A DNA stretch of 64,000 nucleotides from Anaerosomatales bacterium (GCA_030019445.1 JASEEU010000005.1:62001-126000), one strand, 5' to 3'. Shown: positions 7,908 through 16,719, counted from the first letter of the stretch. Notes: generated by a model from the letters alone, not told the origin. Translations and numbers: made by a program.

Positions 7908-8102
7908 CTAGGAGCCGCCGTCCTCCTCGTTCTCGTACTCCTCGGCCAGATCGGTGCCCGCACAGTCAGAGGTTTCTCGCGGGCTCATAGTATCCCGCTC
8001 CGTGCGGCACTTGTCACGGAAGGCGTCCTTGTCCTCGCCAGGGCCGCCGGACACCGGCGCTCCTCCGAGGGGGCTCGTCGCCCCGGTCTTCTCGTCACGC
8101 AT
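7908..8102 (-). CDS. Small acidic protein, unknown
   Basis: 64 residues starting MRDEKTGATS at ATG 8102, with a very good Shine-Dalgarno (AAGGAGAGG, ~7 nt spacing). The sequence is polar, Gly/Pro-rich in the middle, has two Cys, and ends in an acidic run (EEYENEEDGGS). No family recognised. The evidence that it is real is the ribosome site and its tight spacing to the DUF2249 gene; a longer in-frame extension upstream has no such site. Confidence 0.5.
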   Translation of the reverse strand: MRDEKTGATSPLGGAPVSGGPGEDKDAFRDKCRTERDTMSPRETSDCAGTDLAEEYENEEDGGS

Positions 8103-8220
8103 AACTGACCTCTCCTTAATGATTACGCGCTCGGCCGCCGATTCCTGCCGACTATCGCGCCGCCCGTCACATCGGCAGGCTTGCGGACGCTCCTGTTGAA
8201 TACGTTCCACCAGTCGGGCG

Positions 8221-8249
8221 TTCCGCACACGTCATCGTCTTGTTACACT
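8221..8249 (+). promoter_or_regulatory. Possible promoter of the hydrogenase operon
   Basis: TTCCGC (8221-8226), 17 nt, TACACT (8244-8249). The -10 is good and the -35 weak. It would give a leader of ~320 nt before the small-subunit ATG. The interval 8103-8573 holds no supported gene. Confidence 0.35.
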
Positions 8250-8338
8250 ATGCGGAGCGGAGGGCCTATCGATTCCGAGGGGATATGGACGCCACCCGTA
8301 GCGAGCGCGTTGCATACGCGCTGACCATGACTGCATGC

Positions 8339-8358
8339 GACACCCTGCACCGGGTGTC
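8339..8358 (+). repeat. Inverted repeat in the hydrogenase leader
   Basis: GACACCC-TGCACC-GGGTGTC: perfect 7-bp arms and a 6-nt spacer, ~215 nt before the small-subunit start. It could be an RNA hairpin or an operator. Confidence 0.4.
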
Positions 8359-8573
8359 CGACTCGTCCCCTCTCCACCCCAGTGAGCGCGTCAGCCTCGG
8401 GAGGCGCCGTGCCCGACCGGTCGCAGCCGGCGCCGGCTTCCCGTTGGCATAGGCAATCATCCGAAGCAACCAGAAGGGAGGACACCACCAGTTCGTCAGA
8501 TCCGGGCACGAAGCCCGGGCCATCACGGTTTCCTGCACTGTCGGTATCGTTCGACACCAAGGAGGTGTATGGC

Positions 8574-9791
8574 ATGGCGCAAGAGGCGCACGGCGCGCTG
8601 TATGACCTGCTCGCGGTCAGGGGCGTGTCTCGTCGCGACTTCCTCAAGTACTGCGGTTCCATCGCAGCGACGCTGGGGTTGTCGGAGGCGATGGTGCCCC
8701 AGATCGCCGCTGCCATCGAGTCCGGAGCCAAGCTCAAGCCGGCTCTCTGGCTCAACGGCGGCGCGTGCACAGGGTGCACGGAGTCGGTCGCGCAGGCCGA
8801 TTCGCCCGACGTCGCCACGATCGTCCTCGAGATCCTTTCGCTCAACTACTTCGAGACGGTCATGGCGGCAGCTAGCGATGCAGCCGAGAAGGTCAAGGAA
8901 GAGACCATCGCGGAGGGCGGCTACATCCTGATCTACGAGGGTTCGGTCATGACCGGTTTCGAGGGCGGAACGCTCGTCGTGGCCGGGAAGACTGGCCTGG
9001 AGCACCTTAAGGAGGCCGCGGAGAACGCTGAAGCGATCATCTGCGTGGGCTCCTGCGCGGTCGACGGTGGCTGGGTCATGGGCCGCCCGAACGCCGCAGA
9101 GGCCACCGGAGTTCAGGGCTTCCTGAACCACGAGGGCATCGCGACGCCCGTCGTGAACCTGCCGACCTGCCCGGTCAACCCCGAGTGGGTCGTGGCCATG
9201 GTCGTGCAGTACCTGCTCGTCGCCGGCGATGACGCGGCGAAGTTCCTTGAGATGACCCCCATGGTCACTCGTAGGATCACGGACGCGGTGTACGGCACCG
9301 ACGTGGACCTCCTCTTCCCGAAGTCCCTCTTCGGCCAGACGATCCACGACAACTGCCCGCGTCGCGGCCACTTCGAGAACGGTGAGTTCGTCACCGAGTT
9401 CGGCAGCGAAGAAGAGGCGTTGGGATACTGCCTCTACAAGGTCGGCTGCAAGGGTCCCCAGACCTTCACCCAGTGCCCGGTCACGCGGTGGAATCGCCGT
9501 GCGAGCTGGTGTGTCGAGTCCGGCTCTCCCTGCATCGGCTGTGGCGGCCTGAACTGGGTCGACAACAACACCCCGTTCCTGATGAGGCTCTCCGACATGT
9601 GGTTGGGCGATGGGCTCACCTACGTCCAGCCCGGCTCCATCGCCGCCGTCGCTGGCGGCGTCGTGGCTGCCGGCCTCGTGGTGCACGGCCTCGGCATGAA
9701 GGCTGCCGGCCGCGTACCGGGCGGCGCCCCGACCGAGGAGATGAAGGAGTACGACCGGAAGCGGATGGCGAAGAAGGGAGGCGATAAATAG
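8574..9791 (+). CDS. [NiFeSe] hydrogenase small subunit
   Basis: 405-residue electron-transfer subunit of a group 1 membrane-bound hydrogenase. A Tat signal (SRRDFLK, Arg20-Arg21) sends the folded heterodimer outside. Proximal cluster: Cys65, Cys68, Cys161, Cys199. Distal: His258, Cys261, Cys286, Cys292. Medial: Cys301, Cys313, Cys320, Cys323. Standard [NiFe] enzymes have Pro at the 313 position and a [3Fe-4S] cluster; Cys here predicts [4Fe-4S], as in [NiFeSe] enzymes. A C-terminal membrane helix (~355-375) anchors it to the cytochrome b. ATG 8574 has AAGGAGG 7 nt upstream; the upstream extension is not hydrogenase-like. Its stop overlaps the large-subunit GTG by one base (TAGTG). Confidence 0.97.
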   Translation: MAQEAHGALYDLLAVRGVSRRDFLKYCGSIAATLGLSEAMVPQIAAAIESGAKLKPALWLNGGACTGCTESVAQADSPDVATIVLEILSLNYFETVMAAASDAAEKVKEETIAEGGYILIYEGSVMTGFEGGTLVVAGKTGLEHLKEAAENAEAIICVGSCAVDGGWVMGRPNAAEATGVQGFLNHEGIATPVVNLPTCPVNPEWVVAMVVQYLLVAGDDAAKFLEMTPMVTRRITDAVYGTDVDLLFPKSLFGQTIHDNCPRRGHFENGEFVTEFGSEEEALGYCLYKVGCKGPQTFTQCPVTRWNRRASWCVESGSPCIGCGGLNWVDNNTPFLMRLSDMWLGDGLTYVQPGSIAAVAGGVVAAGLVVHGLGMKAAGRVPGGAPTEEMKEYDRKRMAKKGGDK

Positions 9792-11464
9792 TGGCTCGCG
9801 TATCGATCGATCCGGTGACCCGCATCGAGGGTCATCTGCGTGTCGATGTCGAGGTTGACGGCGGCGTCGTTACCGACGCCTGGGTCACCGGTACACTGTG
9901 GCGCGGCATGGAGAAGGTCCTTATCGACCGGCATCCTACCGACGCGTTCTACATCTCGCAGCGTATCTGTGGCGTCTGCCCGATCTCGCACTCGCACGCC
10001 TCCGCGCTCTCTTCCGAGCAGGCTTTGGGCATCACGGTCACGCAGGGCGCGCGGCTCGTCCGCAACCTCATCGAGGCCGCCCAGTACCTGCACAGCCACA
10101 TCCTGTGGTTCTACACGCTTGCCGCGCTCGACTTCGTCAACCCGGTGAACGCGCTGTCGGCCGATATCGCCGACACGTACGCGCTCGCCCAGGCAGCCGG
10201 CACGCGCGCCGCGGACTTCGGCGCCATCGCCACTCGCCTGCAGTCGTTCGTCGACAACGGCCAGCTCTCGATCCTCTCGGGTCACTGGTGGGACCACCCG
10301 GCCTACAAGCTTCCGCCGGAGCTCGATCTCATCGCCACCGCACACTATCTCGAGGCTCTCGAGATGCAGGCCGTGGCAGCCGAGATCATCGGTATCCTCG
10401 GAGGCAAGTTCCCGCACCAGATGACGTCGGTACCTGGCGGTACCGCGTTCGTCCCGACCGAGAGCAAGCTGGACGACATCCTGTTCCGCTTCCTCAAGGT
10501 CAAGGACTTCATCGACACGGCCCTCATCCCCGACACCCTCGCGGTCGCGCCGTTCTATCTGGACGCCGTCGGCTACGGCAAGGGCGTCGGCAACTTCCTC
10601 TCGTGGGGCGTGTTCGAGGAAGCCGGCTTCGACGCCTACAAGCGCTTCCTCCCGCGCGGTTTCGCACAGGGGCTTTCGCTTGAGCAGGTCGAGCCGACGG
10701 ACGTCACCGAAGACGTCTCGCACTCGTGGTACAAGTCCGCGAGCGGTCTGAACCCCGCCGACGGCGAGACCGTCGCCGATTACACGGGCTACGACGCAGA
10801 CGGCAAGTACTCGTGGGGCAAGGCAGCCCGCTGCAAGGGTCTCCCGGCCGAGGTCGGACCCCTCGCGCGCATGGTCGTCGCCTACCTCGCAGAGGCCTCC
10901 GGTCAGGCCCTCACGCCTGATTCCTTCGGTGCGATCCGCACCCCCAAGGTGCTCATCGACAGCACCCTCGAGGCCCTTGGCGTGCCCGGCCAGCCTGAGG
11001 TCCTCCTCTCGCTTCTCGGCCGTATCGCCGCACGCAACCTCGAGGCCGCGTACGTCGCCGACCTGTCGGTCGCATGGGTGAACGAGCTCATCGGCCACGT
11101 CCGCGAGGGTACGCTGGACGGCTTCTTCGCCGAGCCGACCACGGACACCGGCAAGGGCGCCGGCCTGTGGGAAGCCCCGCGTGGATCCGTCGGTCACTGG
11201 ATCGACGTCCAGGGCGGCAAGATCAAGAACTACCAGGTCGTTGCCCCCACCACGTGGGACATCGCGCCGCGTGACGACAATAACGTCCGTGGTCCGATGG
11301 AAGAGGCGCTCATCGGCGCTCCCATCGAGGACGCCGAGCGTCCGCTCGAGGCGCTGCGGATCATCCGCAGCTTCGATCCTTGAATCGGCTGTGCGGTTCA
11401 CGTGGTTGAACCCAAGACGGGCAAGAAGGCGACTGTCATGTCCAAGCCGATGGGGGTGATGTAG
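9791..11464 (+). CDS. [NiFeSe] hydrogenase large subunit, TGA read as selenocysteine
   Basis: Catalytic subunit for H2 oxidation or production. The N-terminal motif RICGVCPISHSH supplies Cys60 and Cys63. A TGA at 11381-11383 (codon 531) falls exactly where the first Cys of the C-terminal Asp-Pro-Cys-x-x-Cys motif belongs. The same frame continues Ile-Gly-Cys534-Ala-Val-His537, then 20 residues to TAG 11462-11464, giving 557 residues. Cleavage after His537 by the protease encoded downstream fits the family. A hairpin after the TGA fits a bacterial SECIS. If TGA were a stop, two of four Ni ligands would be missing. GTG 9791 has GGGAGG 9 nt upstream. Sec-insertion genes (selA-selD) are not in the window. 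Confidence 0.93.
11395..11412 (+). promoter_or_regulatory. Candidate bacterial SECIS hairpin
   Basis: GGTTCA / CGTGGT / TGAACC: perfect 6-bp stem and 6-nt loop. The loop begins 17 nt after the TGA (11381-11383), has G at its second position and contains GGT. These match published bacterial SECIS rules (loop 16-37 nt after UGA, G in the first two loop bases). It lies within the coding sequence, as bacterial SECIS elements do. Confidence 0.75.
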
Positions 11465-12106
11465 GTGGCTGCTCACGCTCACTACCGTGAGGCGCACCCG
11501 CTGGTGTTCGTCATCACCCACTGGATCAACCTGGTCTGCATGGTGATGCTCGCGTTCTCCGGCTTCTACATCCACTACCCGTTCTTCGACGGCTTCATGG
11601 GTGTGGCCCGCGGCATGCACTTCGTCGCGATGTTCGTGATCATCATCAACCTCACCTTGCGCATCATCCTTGCGTTCACGGTCAAGACCGCGACCCAGCT
11701 GGGCTCGCGTGAGGTGGAGACGGACATCAAGAACTGGCTGCCGCAGAAGGAGAACCGGCATCAGTTCTGGCCGACGGTCAAGTACTACCTGTTCCTGAAG
11801 AAGGAATCGCCGATCTCGGCCAAGTACGGCTCGCTGCAGAAGATCGCCTACCTGGCAACGGTCCCGCTGACCTATCTCATGGCGTACACCGGCTTCGGCC
11901 TCTACGGTCCCACTGCGGACTGGGGCTTCTTCGCCGGCGGCGTCGACATGGTCGGTGGCCCGATGAACATGCGCATCATCCACTACTTCGGGATGTGGGT
12001 GTTCATCATCTTCACCATGATCCACGCCTACCTGGCGAACATCTACAGCTTCGCACCGAGCAGGATCATCTTCGCTTGGAAAGAGACTGTGGAGAGCGAG
12101 CACTAG
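11465..12106 (+). CDS. Hydrogenase cytochrome b subunit
   Basis: 213-residue di-heme membrane protein that carries electrons between the hydrogenase and the quinone pool. Four membrane helices at ~13-32, 48-70, 125-145 and 170-195. His19, His52, His173 and His187 are likely heme ligands, in the HyaC/HupC pattern. GTG 11465 directly follows the TAG of the large subunit, so the two are translationally coupled; that junction itself supports reading through the TGA at 11381. GGGGGTGA upstream serves as the ribosome site. A strong terminator follows. Confidence 0.93.
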   Translation: MAAHAHYREAHPLVFVITHWINLVCMVMLAFSGFYIHYPFFDGFMGVARGMHFVAMFVIIINLTLRIILAFTVKTATQLGSREVETDIKNWLPQKENRHQFWPTVKYYLFLKKESPISAKYGSLQKIAYLATVPLTYLMAYTGFGLYGPTADWGFFAGGVDMVGGPMNMRIIHYFGMWVFIIFTMIHAYLANIYSFAPSRIIFAWKETVESEH

Positions 12107-12160
12107 CGTTACCGGTACCGCGCCCGGCTGCCCGCACACGGCAGACGGAAACGGACGCCA

Positions 12161-12194
12161 CGAGGGCCTTGGGGCCGGTGCCCCAAGGCCCTCG
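12161..12194 (+). terminator. Hairpin terminator after the hydrogenase structural genes
   Basis: Perfect 15-bp stem (CGAGGGCCTTGGGGC and complement) with a CGGT loop, then a weak T-tract. It would make the downstream protease gene less expressed than the structural genes. Confidence 0.75.
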
Positions 12195-12250
12195 GCTTTG
12201 GCGCCGGCACGAACGAACCGATGAACGCATGACCCGATCTGGGAGGCCTG

Positions 12251-12829
12251 ATGTCAGACACACCGCGCATCCTCGTCCTGGGGATCGGCAACCCGCTCAT
12301 GCTCGATGAAGGGGTGGGGGTGCGCGTCGTCGAGGAGCTCGACCGTCTCTACGAACTCCCTGACACCGTGAACGTCGTGGACGCCGGGACGATGGGGCTC
12401 GGCATGATGCCCCTGTTCAAGGGTATCGACGCCATGATCATCGTCGATGCCGTGGAGGGCACGGGCTACGCGCCGGGAACGGTCATCAGGCTGTCGCCCG
12501 GCGACTTCGCCCCGAACCAGATCCTGCACTCGCTCCACGACATCAAGTTCGTCGACGTGTTGCAGTCATGCGCCCTCGTGGGGACCGAGCCCGAGGCCGA
12601 GTGCATCGGGATCCAGGTGGAGAGCATCAGCCCCGTCGAGCTCACCATCGGGCTCTCGGAGCCCGTCGAAGCCGCGCTCCCCCGCGCGCTTGCCGCGGTG
12701 CTCGTCCTGCTCGCCGAGCGTGGCATCACGGCGAAGCCCCGCCCGACGGACGATGAGCGGCGCGCTGCGTTCCTGGCTGAGATCGATCGGGCTTTCGCCG
12801 AGATGCGCGCACGGCATCAGGACGACTAG
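12251..12829 (+). CDS. Hydrogenase maturation endopeptidase (HyaD/HybD family)
   Basis: 192-residue protease that removes the C-terminal peptide of the large subunit after Ni insertion. The opening ILVLGIGNPLMLDEGVGVRV is diagnostic. Likely Ni-probing residues are Glu20, Asp66 (IIVDAVEGTG) and His93 or His96 (LHSLHD). Its expected substrate is the 20-residue extension after His537 of the large subunit. GGGAGG lies 5 nt before the ATG. Other maturation genes (hypA-F) are not in the window. Its end overlaps the convergent histidine kinase gene by 4 nt. Confidence 0.95.
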   Translation: MSDTPRILVLGIGNPLMLDEGVGVRVVEELDRLYELPDTVNVVDAGTMGLGMMPLFKGIDAMIIVDAVEGTGYAPGTVIRLSPGDFAPNQILHSLHDIKFVDVLQSCALVGTEPEAECIGIQVESISPVELTIGLSEPVEAALPRALAAVLVLLAERGITAKPRPTDDERRAAFLAEIDRAFAEMRARHQDD

Positions 12830-13962
12830 CATTCCGCCTCTCCGCGCGTGGCGAGCGGGAGCGTGAACGCGATCGTGGTGCCCGCGCCCGGAGTGCTCTC
12901 GGCTGTCACGGTGCCGCTGTGGTCTTCCACGATGCGCCGGCTGATCGCCAGGCCCAACCCCGTCCCTCCGGTCGCGCTCGAACGTGCCGCATCCGCGCGG
13001 TAGAAGCGCTCGAAGATGTGCGGCAGGTCCTCGGCGGGTATCCCGCTCCCCGTGTCGCGCACGGCGACCCGTGCCACGCCGTCGCGCTCCGCCACCGACA
13101 CAACGATCTCCCCTGTCGACGTGTGCCGCGCCGCATTGGCCAGCAGGTTGCGCAGCACCTGTGCGATGCGGAACTCATCGGCACGCACCGCTACCGCGTC
13201 GGGTGGGCACTCTGCATGCAGCGAGACCTCGTCCGAGACGATCGCACGCGCTCGCTCGACCTCGCGCCGCACGAGATCGCAGGCGTCGAGGTCGGCCCAC
13301 TCGTAGCGTAGTCGCCCCGCCTCGGCCACAGAGAGCTCCTGCAGTTCGTCGACGAGCCGCGACAGGTGGGATATGTCATCGACCATCGACGCGACACGCG
13401 CGTCATCGAGCGGCAGCACGCCCTCGGCCACCCCCTCGGCCTGCGCCCGGAGCGCGGCGATCGGGTTCCTCAGCTCGTGCGCGACATCGCTCACCAGTCG
13501 GCGTCTCAGGAGTTCGGCCTGCTCCAGCGAGCCCGCCATGTCGTTGAACGCGTCGGCGAGCTCCCCGAGCTCCTCGGGACCGCCTACATCCACCCGGTGG
13601 TCGAGATCGCCGGCCGCCAACGCACGCGCTCCCGCCGTGAGTTGGCCGACCGGTCGACTGAGCGACCGGGCCACGAGGTACGCGGCTATAGCGGCGATGA
13701 CGACGGCCACCAGCGCGGAGACGACGATGCCCCGGTCCACGGCCGAGAGGAACGTCTGCTCCGCGCTGCCGATGACCATGCGACCCATACCCCGACCCGG
13801 CATCATGCCGGTCGTATCAGCGATGTGGACCATGTAGTCGTCGAAGGCTCGGGAGAGCGCCGCACGTGCGATGAGCCCCGTGGCGAGGATCGATGCCAGG
13901 GAGACGATGAGCGTCGAGGTGAACACCTGAAAGAAGAGGCGTGGGCGGCGGACGCGAGCCAT
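12826..13962 (-). CDS. HAMP-domain sensor histidine kinase
   Basis: 378 residues. First membrane helix ~10-33, a short outside loop (~34-78) rich in Met/Gly (TTGMMPGRGMGRM), second helix ~79-98, HAMP ~99-150, HisKA with phospho-His near 162 (SDVAHELRNPIA), and HATPase (NLLANAARHT; DTGSGIP; GGTGLGLAI). ATG 13962 overlaps the response-regulator stop (TGATG); GTG 13965 is the alternative. The pair forms one operon. The small loop could sense a metal or an envelope signal; nothing identifies the ligand. Confidence 0.92.
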   Translation of the reverse strand: MARVRRPRLFFQVFTSTLIVSLASILATGLIARAALSRAFDDYMVHIADTTGMMPGRGMGRMVIGSAEQTFLSAVDRGIVVSALVAVVIAAIAAYLVARSLSRPVGQLTAGARALAAGDLDHRVDVGGPEELGELADAFNDMAGSLEQAELLRRRLVSDVAHELRNPIAALRAQAEGVAEGVLPLDDARVASMVDDISHLSRLVDELQELSVAEAGRLRYEWADLDACDLVRREVERARAIVSDEVSLHAECPPDAVAVRADEFRIAQVLRNLLANAARHTSTGEIVVSVAERDGVARVAVRDTGSGIPAEDLPHIFERFYRADAARSSATGGTGLGLAISRRIVEDHSGTVTAESTPGAGTTIAFTLPLATRGEAEC

Positions 13963-14648
13963 CACTCGACCTCCACCTTGTAGCCGACGCCAAAGACGGT
14001 CTTCACGAAGCGCGGTTCGCGCGGGTCGTCTTCGAGCTTCTTCCGAAGGTTCTTGATGTGCGCGTCGACGGTCCGCTCGTACCCTTCGTACGCATCCCCG
14101 GACGCGGCCTCCAGCAACTGCAGCCGCGTGTACACACGGCCGGGGTGGCGCGCCATCGTCTCCAGGATGTCGAACTCCGTCTTGGTCAGGTCCACCTTCT
14201 GCTCCCCGATGCGCACCTCGCGCCGCTCGGGATCGACTTCGAGCGCCCCGAGGCGGAGTGTCCCCTCCGCCGTCCCTCGGCTGCCCTCCACGCGCCGCAG
14301 GACAGCCTTGACGCGCGCCACGACCTCTCGTGGGCTGAACGGCTTCGTGACGTAGTCGTCAGCTCCGATCTCAAGGCCGATGAGGCGGTCCACCTCGTCC
14401 GACTTGGCGGTCACGAGGATCACCGGCAGGTCGTGATCGCGCTGGAAGCGCCGTGTCAGCTCGATACCGTCGACGCCCGGCAGCATGATGTCGAGCAGCG
14501 CGATGTCAGGGCGGCGCTCCTCCACCGCACGGACGGCGCTCTCTCCGTCTGCGGCCGTGCGCACCTCGAAGCCCTCCTGGCCCAGATAGGCAGCGAGCAC
14601 CTCGACGATCTTCTCGTTGTCATCGACGACCAGCACTGACCGCGTCAT
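13962..14648 (-). CDS. OmpR/PhoB-family response regulator
   Basis: 228 residues: receiver with acidic pair Asp9-Asp10, phosphoacceptor Asp53 (LLDIMLPGVDG), Thr in VTAKSD and Lys in KPFSPREV; then a winged-helix DNA-binding domain (~130-228; LTKTEFDILETMARHPGRV). It is first in the operon with the histidine kinase. Targets are unknown. Confidence 0.93.
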   Translation of the reverse strand: MTRSVLVVDDNEKIVEVLAAYLGQEGFEVRTAADGESAVRAVEERRPDIALLDIMLPGVDGIELTRRFQRDHDLPVILVTAKSDEVDRLIGLEIGADDYVTKPFSPREVVARVKAVLRRVEGSRGTAEGTLRLGALEVDPERREVRIGEQKVDLTKTEFDILETMARHPGRVYTRLQLLEAASGDAYEGYERTVDAHIKNLRKKLEDDPREPRFVKTVFGVGYKVEVE

Positions 14649-14715
14649 ACGTCACCTCCGCCGAGACGATCATGCGCCGCGCGTGTGAAGAACGCGTGAA
14701 GCGCCGCGGAGGTTC

Positions 14716-16632
14716 TCATGCGCCCGCCGCCGTGCGGATAGCAGCGGCGATCCCGTCGGCGTCGAGTCCCACCGCTCGCATGAGGTCGGCTGCTGCCCCC
14801 GATGACTGGTAGCCCTCGATCCCGTGCGCGTACAGTGCGGTGCACTCGCCGTTCAGCGCCATCCACTCGGCCACCGAGGCGAAGAGTCCCGTCCGCCAAC
14901 CGTGGTCTTCCACCGTGAGGATCCAGGGGGCACGCACCGCCTCGGCCATCGCTGTGTCGTCAAGATCCAGCGGCGCCGAGACGACCATGACGGTCACCGA
15001 AAGACCGTCTTCTGCGACCAGGTCGGCCGCCTCCACCGCCGGGGCTGCGGGCGTACCCATGACGAGCACGACGCCGTCCGTTCCGTCACGTACCCGGTCT
15101 ATGCGCCCGTACTGGAACCGGTAGTCCCCGGCAAACGCCGGCTCGCCGTCGTCGCGAAGCAGCACCGGCAGCTTGGAGCGGCCCATCGCGATGGCGACGC
15201 GGCCGTCCATCTCGGCCATGGCGCGCACGGCGCGGTCCGTCTGGTTAGGGTCCGCCGGCACGATGACCGACCAGCCGAAGAAGTTACGGAACGCCCCGAC
15301 GTAGTCGAGACACTGGTGCGTCTTGCCGTCCTCGCCGACGTCGACCCCACAGTGGGTGAGCGCCAGCTTCAGCGGCGCCTCGTTGATGTCGCTCAGCCGA
15401 TGCTGGTTGTAGACCTCGTCGACGCCGAACACGCCGAAGTCCGCCCAGAACGTGAGCACACCGGAGGCTGAGAGCGCCCCGGCGACGACTGCCGCGTTGT
15501 GCTCGCCGACCCCGCACTGGATGAACGACCCGGGGCGCTTCTCGGCGAAAGCGCCCGTCTTCACCGATGCCGCGAGGTCGCAGTCGAGCACCGCCATCGG
15601 CACACCGGGGTTGGCAACGCCGATGTCCGCGAGGGCAGCGCCCCATGCGGACCGGTTGTCGCTCCCCGCCCCCTCGTACGTGCGCGCGGCCGTGACCTCC
15701 AGCGGATAGGGAGTCGAGACCTCCCGCACGGGAACGGTCTCCGACGGACCGCCGCGCAACGCCTGGTACCACTCGAGCATGGGATCCAGCCCGAGCTCTG
15801 CCATCGCGCGCTCGTATTCCTCGGCGTTCAGACCGCGCCCGTGGAACTCCTCGTCGTTCTCCATGAACGACACACCCTTGCCGATCACCGTGTGTGCGAT
15901 CACCGCGTAGGGGCGGCTCGTATCGGCCACCGCGGCTGCGATCGCCCCGTACAGCGCGCCGACGTCATGCCCGTCGACCTCGACGACGCCCCATCCGTCG
16001 GCTGCGAAGTCCGCGCTCACGTCGACCGGCATGACGTCGCTCGTCCTGCCCGAGATCTGGATGCCGTTCAGGTCCACGATGGCGGTGAGATCGGCAAGCC
16101 CCTCCTTGGCGGCGAGTCGCCTCGCCTCGGCCACCTGCCCCTTGTGCTGCTCGCCGTCGCTCATCGCCACGAACGTATGCCAGCCGACCTCAGTGATGCG
16201 GGATGCGAGCGCGAAGCCGACGCCGGCCGAGAGGCCCTGTCCCAGGTTGCCCGTCGACCACTCGACGCCCGGTACCGTCCGTTCGACGTGGCCCTCGAAG
16301 GGGCTTCCGGCCTGGCGGAAGTGGGCGACCGCGTCGTCCAGCGAGAAGAAGCCGGCGTCAGCCAGGGCTGCGTACACCCCCGGTGAGGTATGCCCGTGGC
16401 TGACGACGACCCGGTCGCGTTCCGGCCAGCGCGGACGGAGCGGATCGAGCCGGGCGTACGCATAGAGCAGCAGGTACGTCTCGAGCGAGGAGAAGGAGCC
16501 CCCGGGGTGCCCCGACGCGGCGAGCGAGGTCATCGTGAGGATGGCGCCGCGCAGTCGGCGAGCGCGCTGTTCGAGCTCGGTGCGTTCGTCGGCGTCCAGG
16601 TCACGTTCGGTGAATCCCAGGTGCCGCTTCAT
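14716..16632 (-). CDS. tkt: Transketolase, full-length single chain
   Basis: 638-residue thiamine-diphosphate enzyme of the non-oxidative pentose phosphate pathway. The ThDP/Mg region is visible as MSDGEQHKGQVAE followed by IVDLNGIQISG; the pyrimidine-domain Glu lies in CGVGEHNAAV; GKTHQCLDYVGAFRN is the substrate-side region. ATG 16632 has GAGGAGG just upstream; the ORF extension beyond it has no support. Its promoter would overlap that of the divergent phosphatase gene. A related ThDP enzyme role is possible, but both halves are transketolase-like. Confidence 0.88.
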   Translation of the reverse strand: MKRHLGFTERDLDADERTELEQRARRLRGAILTMTSLAASGHPGGSFSSLETYLLLYAYARLDPLRPRWPERDRVVVSHGHTSPGVYAALADAGFFSLDDAVAHFRQAGSPFEGHVERTVPGVEWSTGNLGQGLSAGVGFALASRITEVGWHTFVAMSDGEQHKGQVAEARRLAAKEGLADLTAIVDLNGIQISGRTSDVMPVDVSADFAADGWGVVEVDGHDVGALYGAIAAAVADTSRPYAVIAHTVIGKGVSFMENDEEFHGRGLNAEEYERAMAELGLDPMLEWYQALRGGPSETVPVREVSTPYPLEVTAARTYEGAGSDNRSAWGAALADIGVANPGVPMAVLDCDLAASVKTGAFAEKRPGSFIQCGVGEHNAAVVAGALSASGVLTFWADFGVFGVDEVYNQHRLSDINEAPLKLALTHCGVDVGEDGKTHQCLDYVGAFRNFFGWSVIVPADPNQTDRAVRAMAEMDGRVAIAMGRSKLPVLLRDDGEPAFAGDYRFQYGRIDRVRDGTDGVVLVMGTPAAPAVEAADLVAEDGLSVTVMVVSAPLDLDDTAMAEAVRAPWILTVEDHGWRTGLFASVAEWMALNGECTALYAHGIEGYQSSGAAADLMRAVGLDADGIAAAIRTAAGA

Positions 16633-16719
16633 GTGACCTCCTCGGCAGGCCCGCTCCCGGACCGGCGCTCGCACAACCGCTACACTGAGAAGGATACCCA
16701 TAGCGGACAGGGGGCGCAG

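Noticed and set aside
8240-8452. 70-residue plus-strand ORF in the hydrogenase leader
   Set aside because: No ribosome site, and the composition looks non-coding.
9791-11383. Hydrogenase large subunit ending at the TGA (530 residues), as a truncated or broken gene
   Set aside because: The frame after TGA encodes the rest of the nickel motif and a normal processing peptide and ends against the next gene, so recoding explains it better.
9620-12139. 839-residue minus-strand ORF opposite the hydrogenase genes
   Set aside because: High-GC shadow of genuine genes; Arg/Asp/Val-skewed composition and no domain. The same applies to long opposite-strand ORFs at 2953-4812, 17756-19672, 55111-57285 and 61454-63862.
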